This document shows, piece by piece, positions 51,881 to 63,757 of a stretch of DNA of 64,000 nt (positions within the stretch are counted from its first letter, which is position 1; every line of letters begins with the position of its first letter). The stretch covers positions 100,804,157 through 100,868,156 of the forward strand of contig NC_053497.1 in assembly GCF_905171775.1 (NCBI RefSeq). The letters are read 5' to 3'. The notes beneath the pieces are model-generated. The model searched no databases, was not told the DNA's origin, and worked only from the letters and a program-made list of their open reading frames with translations. The translations under genes were made by a program, and so were the position numbers. Source of the stretch: Rana temporaria (lineage: Eukaryota; Chordata; Amphibia; Anura; Ranidae).

Positions 51881-52354
51881 TTTAATATCGCTTGAAAGCA
51901 TATCTAACTCAAAAAACAGAAATGTATTATGTTGCATCCTGTGGAGGCTGCATTCGTTTTCACTTTTCAGGCTAAGCATATTTTCAGCAAGTACAGGAAA
52001 TGGCTGTTGATCTTCAAATGACCTCTCTAGAAAAGCAGTGTCCGTGTCCTATTCTGGGAGCTGAAAAGAAAGCACAGACATACTTTTCTTTATTTTGTAA
52101 ACTACTAATCCCACCAATTTACCATGTAATAAGGAAAAAACAAAGGCAGACATGTTTAAAGTACAGGCAGTGTGACAACTATGGCTTCTTTCATAGATAA
52201 CGTGGAGCAATGAGTGTAAGCAACCTGGGCCATGATCTGTGTTATTTGCAGTTTTACCAGGTAAAAACAAAGGGAAAAGGAATGCAGCCACCTAATCTAA
52301 GGACTTGCAAGCTGTGTAACATATTACGTTTCTGGTTTTGCATTTGGACATTTA

Positions 52355-52445
52355 TCCCCCGTTCACACCGGTGCGATTTTGCATGCAATTTGACCGTTTC
52401 AAATCGCATGACAAGTCGAATCTCATTGTCGGCAATGGAACTCAC
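52355..52445. mobile_element. MITE fragment, left end only
   Basis: CCCCCGTTCACACCGGTGCGATTTTGCATG and TTGTCGGCAATGG parallel 50781-50870. The right part is absent, and the sequence changes into the next element at about 52446. Confidence 0.5.
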
Positions 52446-52454
52446 TCAGTAGCT

Positions 52455-53165
52455 GTTCGTCTGTCCCTTTAAGCGGGATAGCGGGGGTGGCGATGCTTGT
52501 GACCGGCGGTCATGCTGACTGCCGGCCATGAGCGTTCGCGGGCACGAGAAGAAGAACAGGGACGTGTGCGTGTGTAAACACACACATCCCTGTTCTGAGA
52601 GGAGAGGAGATGCAGATCGTGAGTTACTACAAGCTGGGAACCACGATCTGTCATTTCCTATAGTGAGTCCCCCCCTTACAGTTAGAACACACATTAGGGA
52701 ACACAGTTAACCCCTTGATCGCCTCCTAGTGTTAACCCCTTCCCTGCCAGTGACACTTACACAGTAATCAGTAATTTTATAGGACTAATCGCTGTATAAA
52801 TGCCAATGGTCCCAAAAATTTGTCAAAAGTGTTCGATATGTCCACCATAATGTCGCAGTCCCGATAAAAATCGCAGATTGTTGCCATTACTAGTAATGAA
52901 AAAATGACATAAACCTATTCCCTATTTTGTAGATGCTATTACTTTTGCGCAAACCAATCAATATACGATTTTTGTGATTTTTATTATCAAAAATATGTAG
53001 AAGAATACATATCGGCCTAAACTAAGGTAAAATTTGCTTTTTTTTTTTAAAAAAAAATGGGGCTATTTATTACAGCAAAAAGTACAAAATATTGTGTTTT
53101 TTTTTAGAATTGTCGCTCTTTTTTTGTTTATAGCACAAAGAAATTAAAACCGCAGAGGTGATTTA
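52455..53165 (+). mobile_element. Member of the TTAA-flanked ranid-type family (interior to distal part)
   Basis: It reads from a GC-rich head with a GTGTGTAAACACACACATCCC hairpin (52562-52592), through GTTAACCCCTTGATCGCCTCC and TCCGCCATAATGTCGCAGTC-like text, to GTTTATAGCACAAAG and AAAACCGCAGAGGTGAT. It shows what is missing between the two half-elements at 8419-8650 and 26334-26513. Neither terminal TTAA is intact. Confidence 0.6.
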
Positions 53166-53863
53166 TTTCACATTCATTAAGACACAGAAATCAGAGCATT
53201 TGACATTTGGGTTATACTGCCATCTACACAAGGATTTGAACACTGGCAAGCAAAAAACAGTGACCAGCCTGGTATTACCCTCCCACTCCCATTATGCTTC
53301 TGTTTTTGGCTAGTGTCTTAGGACGATAGACATCTTTACTCAGAAAAGTCTAACCATTTCTTCTAGCCATTGTTTTTTAAGAATGTCTACAATAAAGTCT
53401 TCATCCAAACCCTGCTTTAGTCGGTTTCTCATTCAGCTATCTGGTTTGGCATAACTTCATCAACAACTTTGGAGGCTGTACCCAAACCCTGTTGAACTGG
53501 ATGATAGTGGGGCTGGAACAGACTCAATAATGAGTAGGCCATGTGGGCTGAACATTGGGAGCAAGTTTGTTTATTAAAACCAATGGATGCCATTGTTTCC
53601 TTCCTTATCACATGAAACATGTGTTACACTTCAGGTGGTCCCTACTGCCCCCTATGGTGGCCTGGTCAGAACCTGTACTGCTTTCAGACGCTAGTTCATG
53701 AGTGCTCTGGATTTTTCCTTTCATTAGAGCATATTTCCACTTCTACAGTCAAATTTGATAAAACACCCACAATATGTTTGTTATGTGTTCCCATTCGGAC
53801 CACATGCCTATTTATTTATGTATGTATTTATTTATTGTTTCTTACCTTTTCGATGTTTCTCAG
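53166..53863. other. Stretch without recognised features
   Basis: About 700 bases, no ORF with domain signal. The last 40 bases are pyrimidine-rich (TTTATTGTTTCTTACCTTTT) and lead to an AG that could serve as a splice acceptor. Confidence 0.45.
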
Positions 53864-53907
53864 GAGGAGGTGTCATGGCTGACTGCAAGTATTTGAACAA
53901 TGTTAAA
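53864..53907 (+). other. Candidate host 5' coding exon (weak)
   Basis: A pyrimidine-rich tract ends in TTTCTCAG (53856-53863). The next 44 bases contain an ATG (53875) and stay open for 11 codons, MADCKYLNNVK, up to AAA followed by the strong donor GTAAGT (53908-53913). The exon would end in phase 0. I do not recognise the protein start, and such short splice-site pairs arise by chance. No companion exon was found in the window. A MITE begins 13 bases downstream. Confidence 0.25.
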
Positions 53908-53920
53908 GTAAGTCTATTCT

Positions 53921-54010
53921 CAGGCCACGTACACACGGTCCGTCCATCCGATGTGAGCGGTCCGAAAAAACGTTCTCATCGGTTAACCGATGAAGCGGAC
54001 CTCTTTGCTG
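53921..54010. mobile_element. MITE fragment, left end
   Basis: AGGCCACGTACACACGGTCC is a typical left terminus of the GTACACAC group. A hairpin CTCATCGGTTAACCGATGA follows. A 26-base unit (GGACTGAGGCTGTCTCT) is duplicated at 54011-54050. Confidence 0.5.
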
Positions 54011-54050
54011 GACTGAGGCTGTCTCTTTGCTGGACTGAGGCTGTCTCCCT

Positions 54051-54990
54051 GCAAAGCGGGTACAAGCTTGGTCCAGGGACAGTGTCTTCAGTTCGGGGAC
54101 TGTCCCTGGAAACCAAGGACGTCTAGTCACACTAGGCTAGTGGCCAGCAGGCCTTGCAGGACCCACAGGTCCACAGCCAGCTCCCAGCAGACCTGTTGGT
54201 CCTGCCAGCCATTGACCTGTGGGTCCTGACGGCTGCTGACTTTTGGGTCCTGCTGGGAGCTGGCCATGTTAAATCCTGCTCCACTCTAAATGCTGGGGTC
54301 TCACTCTAGTGATGTCACTGGTTGCTAGACGTCAGGCGGCTAGCAACCAGTTCGGGCAGTGAGCCAGCGGCTATGGAACTACAAAGTACAGCGGGTCTCA
54401 GCTGTTCCCCCCGGCCAGAACAAGTGACAGTTAGTAAAGCAGTGATGGTGGCCTTTTTAGGGGGCATCAGATCGGCACAGGGGGCAATTCCTGGCCCACT
54501 GAGCCATTGGCCCACCAGGAAACTCTGGTAGTCCCGATCCAGTACATGCCTGCCGGTGATGTTGACTGATGTTGTTGACCAAACATGATCATGACCATAT
54601 TTGGGCAATTGCAACATCTGGGATACCCACTTTCCAGAAGTCATTAATTTTGGGGTGGTGGTGATACCACTACAAAATGAAATAATATCAACTGCAGCAG
54701 CAGCCATAGGTTTGGATGGGCGAACAGGCCAAATCCAGTCATTTAGTTCACCCATTAAGTGAACCTGGAGTAGCTAAAGGTCAGCTGGTACTCTCCGTTG
54801 GCCCAAACCGGATCCCATAGATAAATGTTTGGAGACTCTGACCAAAACCTTACTGAAATAACACTAGCGTGTGCGCTGATCTTCACATGCCACTTTAAAC
54901 AGTCAGTCTAAAAGGAGATTATTAGCCAATGTTGAAAGCAGCTCTTACATTAAATTGGAGAACAGGAACAGTTCTAAAGCAAAAACAAAA
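54051..54990. other. Unassigned stretch with a 146-codon ORF on the minus strand
   Basis: The ORF at 54315-54755 (minus) begins MGELNDWIWPVRPSKPM and has no domain I recognise. Its second half lies in sequence rich in GGCCCACTGAGCC-type words that look like repeat DNA. I do not call a gene. Near 54150-54260 the word GGTCCTGC[CT]GG recurs. Confidence 0.35.
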
Positions 54991-54991
54991 A

Positions 54992-55268
54992 CAGAGCGCA
55001 CAAACACCCTAGTGTAAAATAATTGATTAAATAGACAAAGTAAAAATTCCAACCAATGCACTCACATGAACCAAGATATTACAGGCTTATCACGACGTTC
55101 CTTGCTGCCTCTCTGGATGGTAAAACACCTGGGATGTTTGCTCGGATATCTTTCCGCCCAGATCTTAGGATACACCACCCAGAGAGGCAGCGAGAAACAT
55201 ATCCTGGTTCATGTGTATGGGTTGGAATTTTAATAAATGATTTTACGCTGGGGCGTTTGTGCACTCTG
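54992..55268. mobile_element. Foldback element with 70-base inverted ends
   Basis: CAGAGCGCACAAACACCCTA and, inverted, CAGAGTGCACAAACGCCCCA begin long arms that stay complementary through AATTCCAACC and ATGAACCA[AG]GATAT. The inner part pairs again (GCTGCCTCTCTGG with CCCAGAGAGGCAGC). Nearly the whole unit could fold on itself. Confidence 0.7.
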
Positions 55269-55797
55269 TTTTTTTTTTTTTTACCAAAACCTTGCGTACT
55301 CTAGAGGCCCTGCATTGCAACATGCATGGCTGTGATGTAAATATTTGATAATAGATCTTCAAGAGCTTCAACTCTCAGAATCCCTGCTAGGACTTCTAGA
55401 ATTCCGGCAAGGACTTTCAGAGTTCCTAGCCTAACAAGGAAGGATATTCCTCTAACAATTAAGGATATTTAAGCTGTAGGCTTTGAAGTGAATGGTGTGG
55501 TGTCTTATTGCCACTACCTTTGTGCAAAAGAGCTTTAATACTTGTCTGTGAAATTGCCTGACTGTTGCTGACCCGGACTGACCCGACTACTCTCTTGGTT
55601 GCTGCCTGCTTAGACGTCTTCTTGGACTTGTCCTCTCTCTTGCTTTCTGTTGCGCTCTCTTCAATCACCCAATAGAAAGTCACTAAACCATGATACCTCT
55701 GTACAAGCAGGGAAATTATGCATTGCTGGAGAACATTATTGGGCATTGATTCTATATGTAGAGTGCTTACATACTGGTGTGCTGACAACAGATCACT

Positions 55798-58232
55798 GGG
55801 CCAGATCCACAAAAACCTGGCGTAACTTAAAAAATCCCATTTAAGTTACACTGCCTTAAAATTTCTACCTAAGTGCCCGATACACAAAGCACTTATCTAG
55901 AAATTTCAGGCCGTGTAACTAAAATTCCGCCGGCGCAAGGCGTTCCTATCTAAATGGGGCGAGTCCCATTTAAATGAGGCGCGCTCCCGCGCCGGCCGTA
56001 CTGCGCATGCGCGAAGTTACGTTACGCCGAGTTTTGTGGATCGCGCCGGCTTAAAAAAGTTGCGTCGGGAAAAAAAAAAAAATGACAGCGTCGCTCGGCA
56101 TGCATTCCTGAGGGAGAACTCCATGCCAATTTTCAAAGAAAAAACCGGCATGGGTTCACCCCCCAGGAGCATACCAGGCCCTTAGGTCTGGTATGGGTTG
56201 TAAGGAGACCCCCCTATGCCGAAAAATCGACGTAGGGGGTCCCCCTACAATCCATACCAGACCCGTATCCAAAGCACGCTACCCGGCCGGTCAGGAAAGG
56301 AGTGGGGACGAGCGAGCGCCCCCCCCCCTTCTGAGCCGTGCCAGGCCGCATGCCCTCAACATGGGGGGGTTGGGTGCTCTGGGGCAGGGGGGCGCACTGC
56401 GGGCCCCCCCACCCCAGAGCACCCTGTCCCCATGTTGATGAGGACAGGACCTCTTCCCGACAACCCTTGCCGTTGGTTGTCGGGGTCTGCGGGCGGGGGC
56501 TTATCGGAATCTGGGAGTCCCCTCAAATAAGGGGGCCCCCAGATACCGGCCCCCCACCTTAAGTGAATGGATATGGGGTACATCGTACCCCTACCCATTC
56601 ACCTGGAGGCAAAAAGTAAAAGTTAGTAAACACACAACACAAGGGTTTTTAAAATAATTTATTATTCTGCTCCGGAGGCCCCCCCTGTCTTCTTTATTAG
56701 CTCTGTTACCAGGGGGGGCTTCTTCTTCCACTCTCCGGGGGTCTTCTTCCACTCTCCGGGGGGGGTTTCTTCTTCCGCTCTCCGGGGGGGCTTCTCCGCT
56801 CTCCGGGGGTCTTCTTCTATCTTCGCCGCTCTCCGCTGTTGACTCGGCGAACCCCGGTTCTTCTGCAGCCACCACGTGGGTACCTACCGGAGCATGATGG
56901 GACGGTGATGCCTATATAAATGGGATGCAAGGCGCGCTTCCATCATTACAGCGACAAGAGGCGACGAGGCAACATCGGAAGAGGGGAGAAGAACAGAAGA
57001 GAAGAAGATGACGTCACAGAAGACCGCGCTGGCTGCCTGTTACTAATTGAGCTAACACACAAAGATAGCAGGCAGCCAGCGCTGAAGAAGAAGGCACCGG
57101 ACAGCTGGAGAAGAACCGGGGTTCGCCGAGTCAACAGCGGAGAGCGGCGAAGATAGAAGAAGACCCCCGGAGAGCGGAGAAGCCCCCCCGGAGAGCGGAA
57201 GAAGAAACCCCCCCGGAGAGTGGAAGAAGACCCCCGGAGAGTGGAAGAAGAAGCCCCCCCCTGGTAATAGAGCTAATAAAGAAGACAGGGGGGGCCTCCG
57301 GAGCAGAATAATAAATTATTTTAAAAACCCTTGTGTTGTGTGTTTACTAACTTTTACTTTTTGCCTCCAGGTGAATGGGTAGGGGTACGATGTACCCCAT
57401 ATCCATTCACTTAGGGTGGGGGGCCGGTATCTGGGGGCCCCCTTATTTGAGGGGACTCCCAGATTCCGATAAGCCCCCGCCCGCAGACCCCGACAACCAA
57501 CGGCAAGGGTTGTCGGGAAGAGGTCCTGTCCTCATCAACATGGGGACAGGGTGCTCTGGGGTGGGGGGGCCCGAAGTGCGCCCCCCTGCCCCAGAGCACC
57601 CAACCCCCCCATGTTGAGGGCATGCGGCCTGGCACGGCTCAGGAGGGGGGGGGGGGCGCTCGCTTGTCCCCACTCCTTTTCTGCCCGGCCGGGTAGCGTG
57701 CTTTGGATACGGGTCTGGTATGGATTGTAGGGGGACCCCCTACGTCGATTTTTCAGCGTAGGGGGGTCTCCTTACAACCCATACCAGACCTAAGGGCCTG
57801 GTATGCTCCTGGGGGGGAATCCATGCCGATTTTGTTTTTACAAATTGCCGTGGAGTTCTCCCTCGGGAATGCATACCAAATGCCGTCGCTGGAATGGGCT
57901 TTTACATGGTGTTACTAGTTTACACTTTGTAACACCAGCCCTAGTTTTACACTTGCAAACTAAAACTTACGGCGAAAAAACGAAGCTGGAAAGCTTTGTG
58001 GATCGCCTTAAGTGCTAATTTGCATACTAGAAGCGGCATTTCGACTCGAATTGCCCCCAGCGACGGATGCGGTACTGCATCCTAAGATTCGGCAGTGTAA
58101 TTCAATTACACATGCCGGATCTTCTGCCTAACTTTGGAAAACTGCTTCTGTGGATCAGTTCCAAAGTTAGGACAAGGGATACGATGGAGTAACAGCAGTT
58201 ACTCCGTCGTATCTCTTTTGTGGATCTGGCCC
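55798..58232. mobile_element. 2.4-kb GGGCCAGATC-ended element holding a giant palindrome
   Basis: The ends GGGCCAGATCCACAAAA and the inverted TTTTGTGGATCTGGCCC are flanked by ACT (55795-55797 and 58233-58235). The outer 290 bases on the left and 350 on the right resemble the CpG-rich MITE family at 8879, 39599 and 49955. The inside (56090-57880) is one long inverted repeat. ORFs in it are mirror images of each other and do not encode recognisable proteins. Confidence 0.75.
56090..57880. repeat. Giant inverted repeat, arms about 780 bp, loop about 240 bp
   Basis: The left arm is 56090-56865 and the right arm 57107-57880. Reading inward, they share ATGCATTCC[TC]GAGGGAGAA, TGGTATGGGTTGTAAGGAGA, GTAGCGTGCTTTGGATACGG (complement on the left), the CAACATGG and TTGTCGGG blocks and the (GGAGAGCGGAAGAAGA)-type repeats next to the loop. 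By eye only a handful of mismatches occur in the inner 650 bases, with more near the outer edge. The loop holds a further hairpin (GCGCTGGCTGCCTG at 57026-57039 with CAGGCAGCCAGCGC at 57069-57082). Confidence 0.9.
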
Positions 58233-58235
58233 ACT

Positions 58236-58800
58236 GTGCTCTCATGCTAATGTTTTGCGTGTTGCTTTAAAAGCTTGCATATACTGGATTTTGCATGTGT
58301 GCGTTACATGGAGTTACCATTATCTTCACACTTTGAAGTCTATGGATGTGCTGATTTCCAGTTATCTGTGCTGATGGTGTTTGTTTCTGTATGACCTCTG
58401 CATCATGAAGGCTGTTTATTGATCTTTTGGTCATTTGGATGCCATTTAAAATTGCCTAATCATGGAATATGTTTTCAGCACATGTGTTCTACATCCCGCA
58501 CCTAACCTCCAATTGAACGTATCCCACATCCAATAAGAAAAACTCTCTATGCTTCTGTGGCCACCTACATTTATGTGTGCAATATCTCATTAACCACGAT
58601 GACACAATTTGTATTCTGTATTTTGCTTTATGGTAAATTTTTGCCAAGTATTTCTTTGTTCTTTGATATACGCAGATACTTTTATGTAGCAGTTTTTTAG
58701 GGGGATGACAATGTTGTCACAATAATTTTATTCACATGGAAGTTTTTAGGCTTGGGTCTTCATTCAAGAATTTTTGTAGCATGTGTTGTAATAAAAGTAT
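58236..58800. other. Stretch without recognised features
   Basis: AT-rich sequence without ORFs of note or visible repeats. Confidence 0.5.
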
Positions 58801-60286
58801 ATTTGTCATTTAACAGTTTTTGAGCTATAATACTTACCTATCAAATTGCATGACCATTCCCTCCCCAGTTTGAATTGACTACTCTCTTGCTTGCTGCATG
58901 CTTTGACCTCTGCTCGGACCTGACTACACTCTTGAATGCTGCCTGCCTTGACCTCTACCCAGAGCTGAATAATCTCTTGTCTGCTGCAACCCCAGTCAGG
59001 ACCTGACTACTTTGTGGTCTACAGTCCTGTGAACTGTCTTTGTGCCATAATATCCCCATTCACGTCAGGGCTCTACCTGGCAACTGACAGTTTGCAGCAC
59101 AAATAGGTCTTCAAACCATCTCTACTTTCAGGAGCTCTAGTGAAAACAAACTGTTGTTTACATCCCGCGGCTCAGATGAGCACTTGTCATCTGCCAGGGG
59201 GCACCATAACAGGCAGAGTCATTTAGCCAGCTACTGGAGACAGTTCTTTATTTGATGAACTTTGCAAGCAGATTTCAAAACCAAGATTTCTGAACAAGAG
59301 ATCGAGAAAGGATATTTTTCACTTAAAGGGCAACATTGAACCCTCATCCAGCTTAGCTACACTCGCTGCCAGTCCCTCAGCTGTTCATGCCTCTGTTTTG
59401 CCTACCACAGCCAAGCCCAAATCTCCCTCTTTCAGGAGGAACATCAGGCCTGGGCTTTTTGTTTCATGGAACAGGGAAGTAAGAACTTTGACAGGCTCTA
59501 CCTATGTATGAGGCACTGGCCAGACGTTATGATGACCCTTATTGAGCTGCTACCACAGAGTCTTCCCTAGGAAACCTTTGTCAAGGTTAAATACAACAAT
59601 GATTTCAACATCCCTGTTACTTATTGATACTTCTAAACTGATGCAGCTGGGCCTAGCCCAAATAGCTTTAATCCTTGAAAAGTGCTTGCTGGGCTGACAA
59701 ACCAACCTCTCTTGACTGTAGAAAACTGGAAATATCCTGTAAGGCCAAGAGGTAAGAAAGTTGCTGTCATCTCCCAGCTTACACTGACCTGCATGGCTAA
59801 ACCACACATATTTCATTACCATTGGCTTTGCAAGGACCTTAAAAGAACACAGAATTTTAAGCCATTTTTGGCTTGGGGGCATGTGCCTGTTTTTTGGACA
59901 TACCCCTCGCCCATTACTTAGGCCTACCTCTCCACCCCAAGACTGATGCACTATCCTTAGCTGATGGTTCGACCATTAAAAAAGAGCCTGCTACATAAAA
60001 AAATATTTTCTTGATTCCAGTTTGGCCAGGCTACCAAGAGTACCTCCAATTTGACATTGCTTTGGACTCTGATTACTGCCGACAGTTATGTTTGTTTAAA
60101 CTCAAAGAGAAGATGAAACGTTTCCACCCCACTTTTTGACTACATTGGCCTCAGCATGCCCACTAGAAGTAGTGGAGCCTGTGCTCTTTCCGATTTTCCC
60201 GTCTTTGCATTTGAATGTGAGTACCTTTTTCTGTATCAAAAATAAAGTGACCTTGCGGTTTTAAACTATGGAGCTTCTGTGTTGAC
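58801..60286. other. Possible decayed LTR retroelement
   Basis: 58870-59000 has a threefold TGACTAC[TA]CTCTTG.[TA]TGCTGC-type repeat, and a similar phrase (CGACTACTCTCTTGGTTGCTG) occurs at 55585-55605. A text like ATGCAGCTGGGCC (59640) recalls the MQLG word of the Gypsy Gag at 22816. No frame survives and no LTR ends are seen, so this is only a suggestion. Confidence 0.25.
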
Positions 60287-60735
60287 TAAAGTGGTTGTAA
60301 AGGCAGAAGTTTTTTTTATCTTAATGCATTCTATGTATTAAGATAAAAAGCATTCTGTGTGCAGCAGCCCCCCTCAGCCCCCAAATAATTACCTGAGCCT
60401 CATCTCTGTCCAGACGTCTGAGATTCTCCATCCTGATTGGCTGAGACACAGCAGCAGCGTCATTGTGTCTAGCCAGTCAGAAGAGAGAGGGGCAAGGCTG
60501 GGTCGGGGCTCTGTGTCTGAATTGACACAGGGAGCTGTGACTTGGATCAGGTGCCCCCATATCAAGCTGCTTACTGTGGGGGCACTGAACAGAAGGGAGG
60601 GGTCTGGATCACAGAAGAGGGACCTGAGAAGAGGAAGATCCGGGCTGCTCTGTGCAAATCCACTGCACAGGGGAGGTAAGTATAACATGTTGTTATTTTT
60701 ATAGGAAAAAAAACAAGACGTTACAATCACTTTAA
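60287..60735 (+). mobile_element. TTAA-type element, complete copy
   Basis: The left AAAGTGGTTGTAAAGGCAG and the inverted right GTTACAATCACTTTAA bound 449 bases. The left flank is CTAAAG rather than TTAAAG. It is the most complete member of the family seen at 2187-3034 and 37168-37550. Short subrepeats such as TTATCTTAATGCATTCTATGTATTAAGATAA (60317-60347) form a hairpin near the left end. Confidence 0.68.
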
Positions 60736-60916
60736 TGCCCGATGGTGGTGTGGTGTGGTGCCAGGTAGAGTTGACGGTGACCCTAATGATTACCCCAGTG
60801 GCTTCCTTGTCATTATAAAACACTATTCCAAAGGCTTCCTGGTTTTGATTAAGCACATAAGACCTCTTATAGTGTGGGGGTCTATCCTTCTATTAAGCTA
60901 TTGCGTCCGCTGTCTC

Positions 60917-61335
60917 TAATGCCGCGTACACATGATCTGATTTTCCATCTGAAAAACCTTGGATGGTTTTTCCAACGGAAGTCCACTCAAGCTTGGCTTG
61001 CATACACACGTTCACACAAAAGTTATCTGAACTTTCGACTGTCAAGAACGCGGTGACATACAACACTAGACGAGCCGAGAAAATAAAGTTTAATACTTCC
61101 GAGCATGCGTCAAATTGTTTGCCAGCATGCGTTGGAATTTTGCGCGTCGAAATTGCTACAGATGATCGGAAAAAAAAAATGTTGTCTGAAAATTTGAGAA
61201 CCAGCTCTCAATCTTTTGTTGGTGGAAATTCCAACAGCAAAAGTCTGATGGAGCATACACACGGTCGGAATTTCCGTTCAAAAGCTCACATCGGACATTT
61301 GCTGTTGGAATTTCCGATCGTGTGTATGATCATTA
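60917..61335. mobile_element. GTACACACGAT-family MITE
   Basis: The left TAATGCCGCGTACACATGATC and the inverted right GATCGTGTGTATGATCATTA are complementary. Internal words (GACGAGCCGAGAAAATAAAG, CCAGCTCTCAA, AGCTCACATCGGACATTTG) match 40925-41322. It is flanked by TAA and TAG. Confidence 0.75.
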
Positions 61336-62976
61336 GTGAGATCTGACTCTGTTGGGGAAAGTGCTTACACTATCTATCAGTACCATAGCGTCTTTATGTA
61401 GTAATTCCACCTTGGTGGGAATAGGTATTTGATTGTACAGAATTATTTTGTATCGTTTTTTCGGTACCATAGCCAGGTATGTGACAACTGGTATAGGACA
61501 ATTGTCTTTCTGTTGATATGCTGCTGTCACAAATATCACATCTACCCCAAAGCAGGTGGTCAGACACTATAGCTAGCTACTGTGTGCTTCACCAATAGCA
61601 GCCTCCTTTCCCTTAAGTCAAGCAGGCCTACCGTTATGATGTTCAGGGAATAGTCCAATATCCAATTCAATAACAGTCCAGGTAAAAGGCAGGCAGAGTT
61701 CAGGGAATTGTCCAATATCGGATCCAGGTCATACACACTGAAATCCAGACTAGCAAAGCAGGGCAAACAAAACAGGTATACTGTCTCTATCACAAGCAAG
61801 GGATAGAGTGTTCGGTTTGCTTATACCAAGTGGCTGACCATATGAATCACCTTGCAGGTGGACACAAGCAGGGAGAATGCAACAGCCAACACCCAGGTGC
61901 TGGAATGAGGAGAAGGAGCACAAAAGTGATCCTGACAGCTGCTTGTTCTTATCCTGCTATTGCCCTTGACTCTGCTCGGGCTGTGCTAAGAATCTATGCT
62001 GTTGCATGACTCTTTTTGTTTTGTACTTTTTGTTTACTGCATTGTATGTTTGTAAACTTTGAAAACTACTAATAAAAAGCTGTTAGCCTTTTAATTGGTG
62101 GAGGAATTAATGGAGGGATGTACATGGAATAATTTCAGTGTCACTTGGTTACATTTTAGGTTGAATTGATGAACTTAAGTTATTTATGATTTGTTGTATA
62201 CAATTTGGTGGTTTAACATGATTTATTGTATTTGCATGAATTTAAGTTTTTATTTTTTTAAAGGCACAGGGCAACATTATTAAGTCTTCATCTAAGGATC
62301 TTTGCTACATTGTTCATAAGAGCCCATTTGAAATTCTACAGACCAACATTTCTAGATTTAAGTGTAAGCTACAGGGGTCACAGCTAACTAGGTCCTGTAA
62401 AGGTCATGTTAGAAACTCCTATAGTTCCCCCAATTACAACTATTTTAGCATGTAAAATATATTCTTTAAGAATTTGAGATAACAGTATAGTTGTAATACT
62501 ACTCATAGGGAAGGTTAGGATGCAAGGTGGGACTAGAAGTAAAAGGGCTGGGGACAGGGAGTACCAACTAACATATGCTCAAGATTGCAAGACACCGGTA
62601 TCACTTATCATCTATAATCAGGGATATATAGAGTGCTTTGGGTAAAAACTATGCAATGAAAAATATTTTCCCACAAGAGAAAGACATTCTGTTCTCTCAC
62701 TTATAAACAAAAGAATGTGTCTGCTGTTTTGCAAGTAAGAAAATAGTGACAAGGAGAACTAGAAATTAGCTCTTATGTGCCAATTAAAATATGTTTTTTG
62801 GGGTTTTTTGGGTAAAATTCACACAGCACATACCCATTTCTAGGAAAGAAAGGCAGGGAAGGCTGTTTATGACATCTGAAAGCCCCAGGGTCCTCACACA
62901 ATTACTTTTGATTCTTAGAAATAAATATTTGGGATCACATGTTAAAGGATCATTCATTCCCCAAAAAATTATTGTA
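61336..62976. other. Mostly unassigned stretch
   Basis: 61620-61760 contains a near-duplicate phrase (GTTCAGGGAATAGTCCAATATC and GTTCAGGGAATTGTCCAATATC). The remainder, to 62976, is AT-rich without ORFs of note. Confidence 0.45.
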
Positions 62977-62984
62977 GTTGTGGC

Positions 62985-63749
62985 CAGGGCCATCTTAATA
63001 GCATCATGGAACCCTGGGCAAAGTAATACTTTGGGGCCCCTACGAAGATGACAGTACAGGTAAACAGACATCAAGTAGATAGGAGGCAGATTGCCTCCCC
63101 TGTGCATCTATCAGTCCCCATACACACGATAGAATCCATCCGCAGATAAATCCCAGCAAATGGGTTTCAGCGGATAGATCCTATGGTGTGTACACGCCAG
63201 CGGATCTGTTTCCGCGGAGAAATCTCCTCTGGGATGGATTCCAGCAGATCGGATATTTGCTGACATGCACAACAAATCCATCTGCTGGAATCCATTCCAA
63301 CGGATGGATCCGCTCGTCTGTACAGACTTACCGGATCCATCCGTCCAAAGGGATTCCCCGCACGCGTCGTAATGATTTGACGCATGCGTGGAATTCCTTA
63401 TATGACAGCGTCGCGCCCGTCGCCGCGTCATAATAGCGGCGACGGCGCGACACGTCATCGCCAGAGGATTTCAGCGCGGATTTCAATGCGATGGTGTGTA
63501 CACACCATCGCATAGAAATCTTCTGAAATCCTCGAGAGGATTTATCCGCGGATACGGTCCGCTGGACCGTATCTGCGGATAAATCCTCTCGTGTGTATGG
63601 GGCCTCACTCTCAGTGCCATCATGAGGCCTCCAATTTTGGGGCAGCATGGGTTCAAGGACCAGCTGCTTTGGGGAAAGTGCAGGGGCCCCCCATGCTGCT
63701 GGGGACCCTGGGCAGTGCCCAGGTGTGCCCTCTCATTAGGACAGCCCTG
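62985..63749. mobile_element. hAT-like element of the CAGGGCC family with a nested MITE
   Basis: The ends CAGGGCCATCTTAATAG and the inverted CATTAGGACAGCCCTG are flanked by perfect GTTGTGGC octamers (62977-62984 and 63750-63757). The element's own sequence (about 270 bases, GGGGCCCC-rich) is split by the MITE at 63114-63604. Confidence 0.85.
63114..63604. mobile_element. MITE nested in the hAT element, TCA duplication
   Basis: The ends GTCCCCATACACACGATAG and the inverted CTCGTGTGTATGGGGCC are flanked by TCA (63111-63113 and 63605-63607). The interior has paired GCGGATAAATC[CT] and GCGATGGTGTGTACACACCATCGC palindromes (the latter at 63488-63511). In design it matches the element at 714-1120. 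Confidence 0.82.
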
Positions 63750-63757
63750 GTTGTGGC

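Noticed and set aside
54315..54755. 146-codon minus-strand ORF
   Set aside because: No domain, and part of it lies in repeat-like GGCCCA-rich sequence. A chance frame is more likely.
56193..57673. Mirror-image ORFs of 74-104 codons
   Set aside because: They arise from the two arms of the giant palindrome, and nothing suggests selection on their Pro/Gly-rich products.
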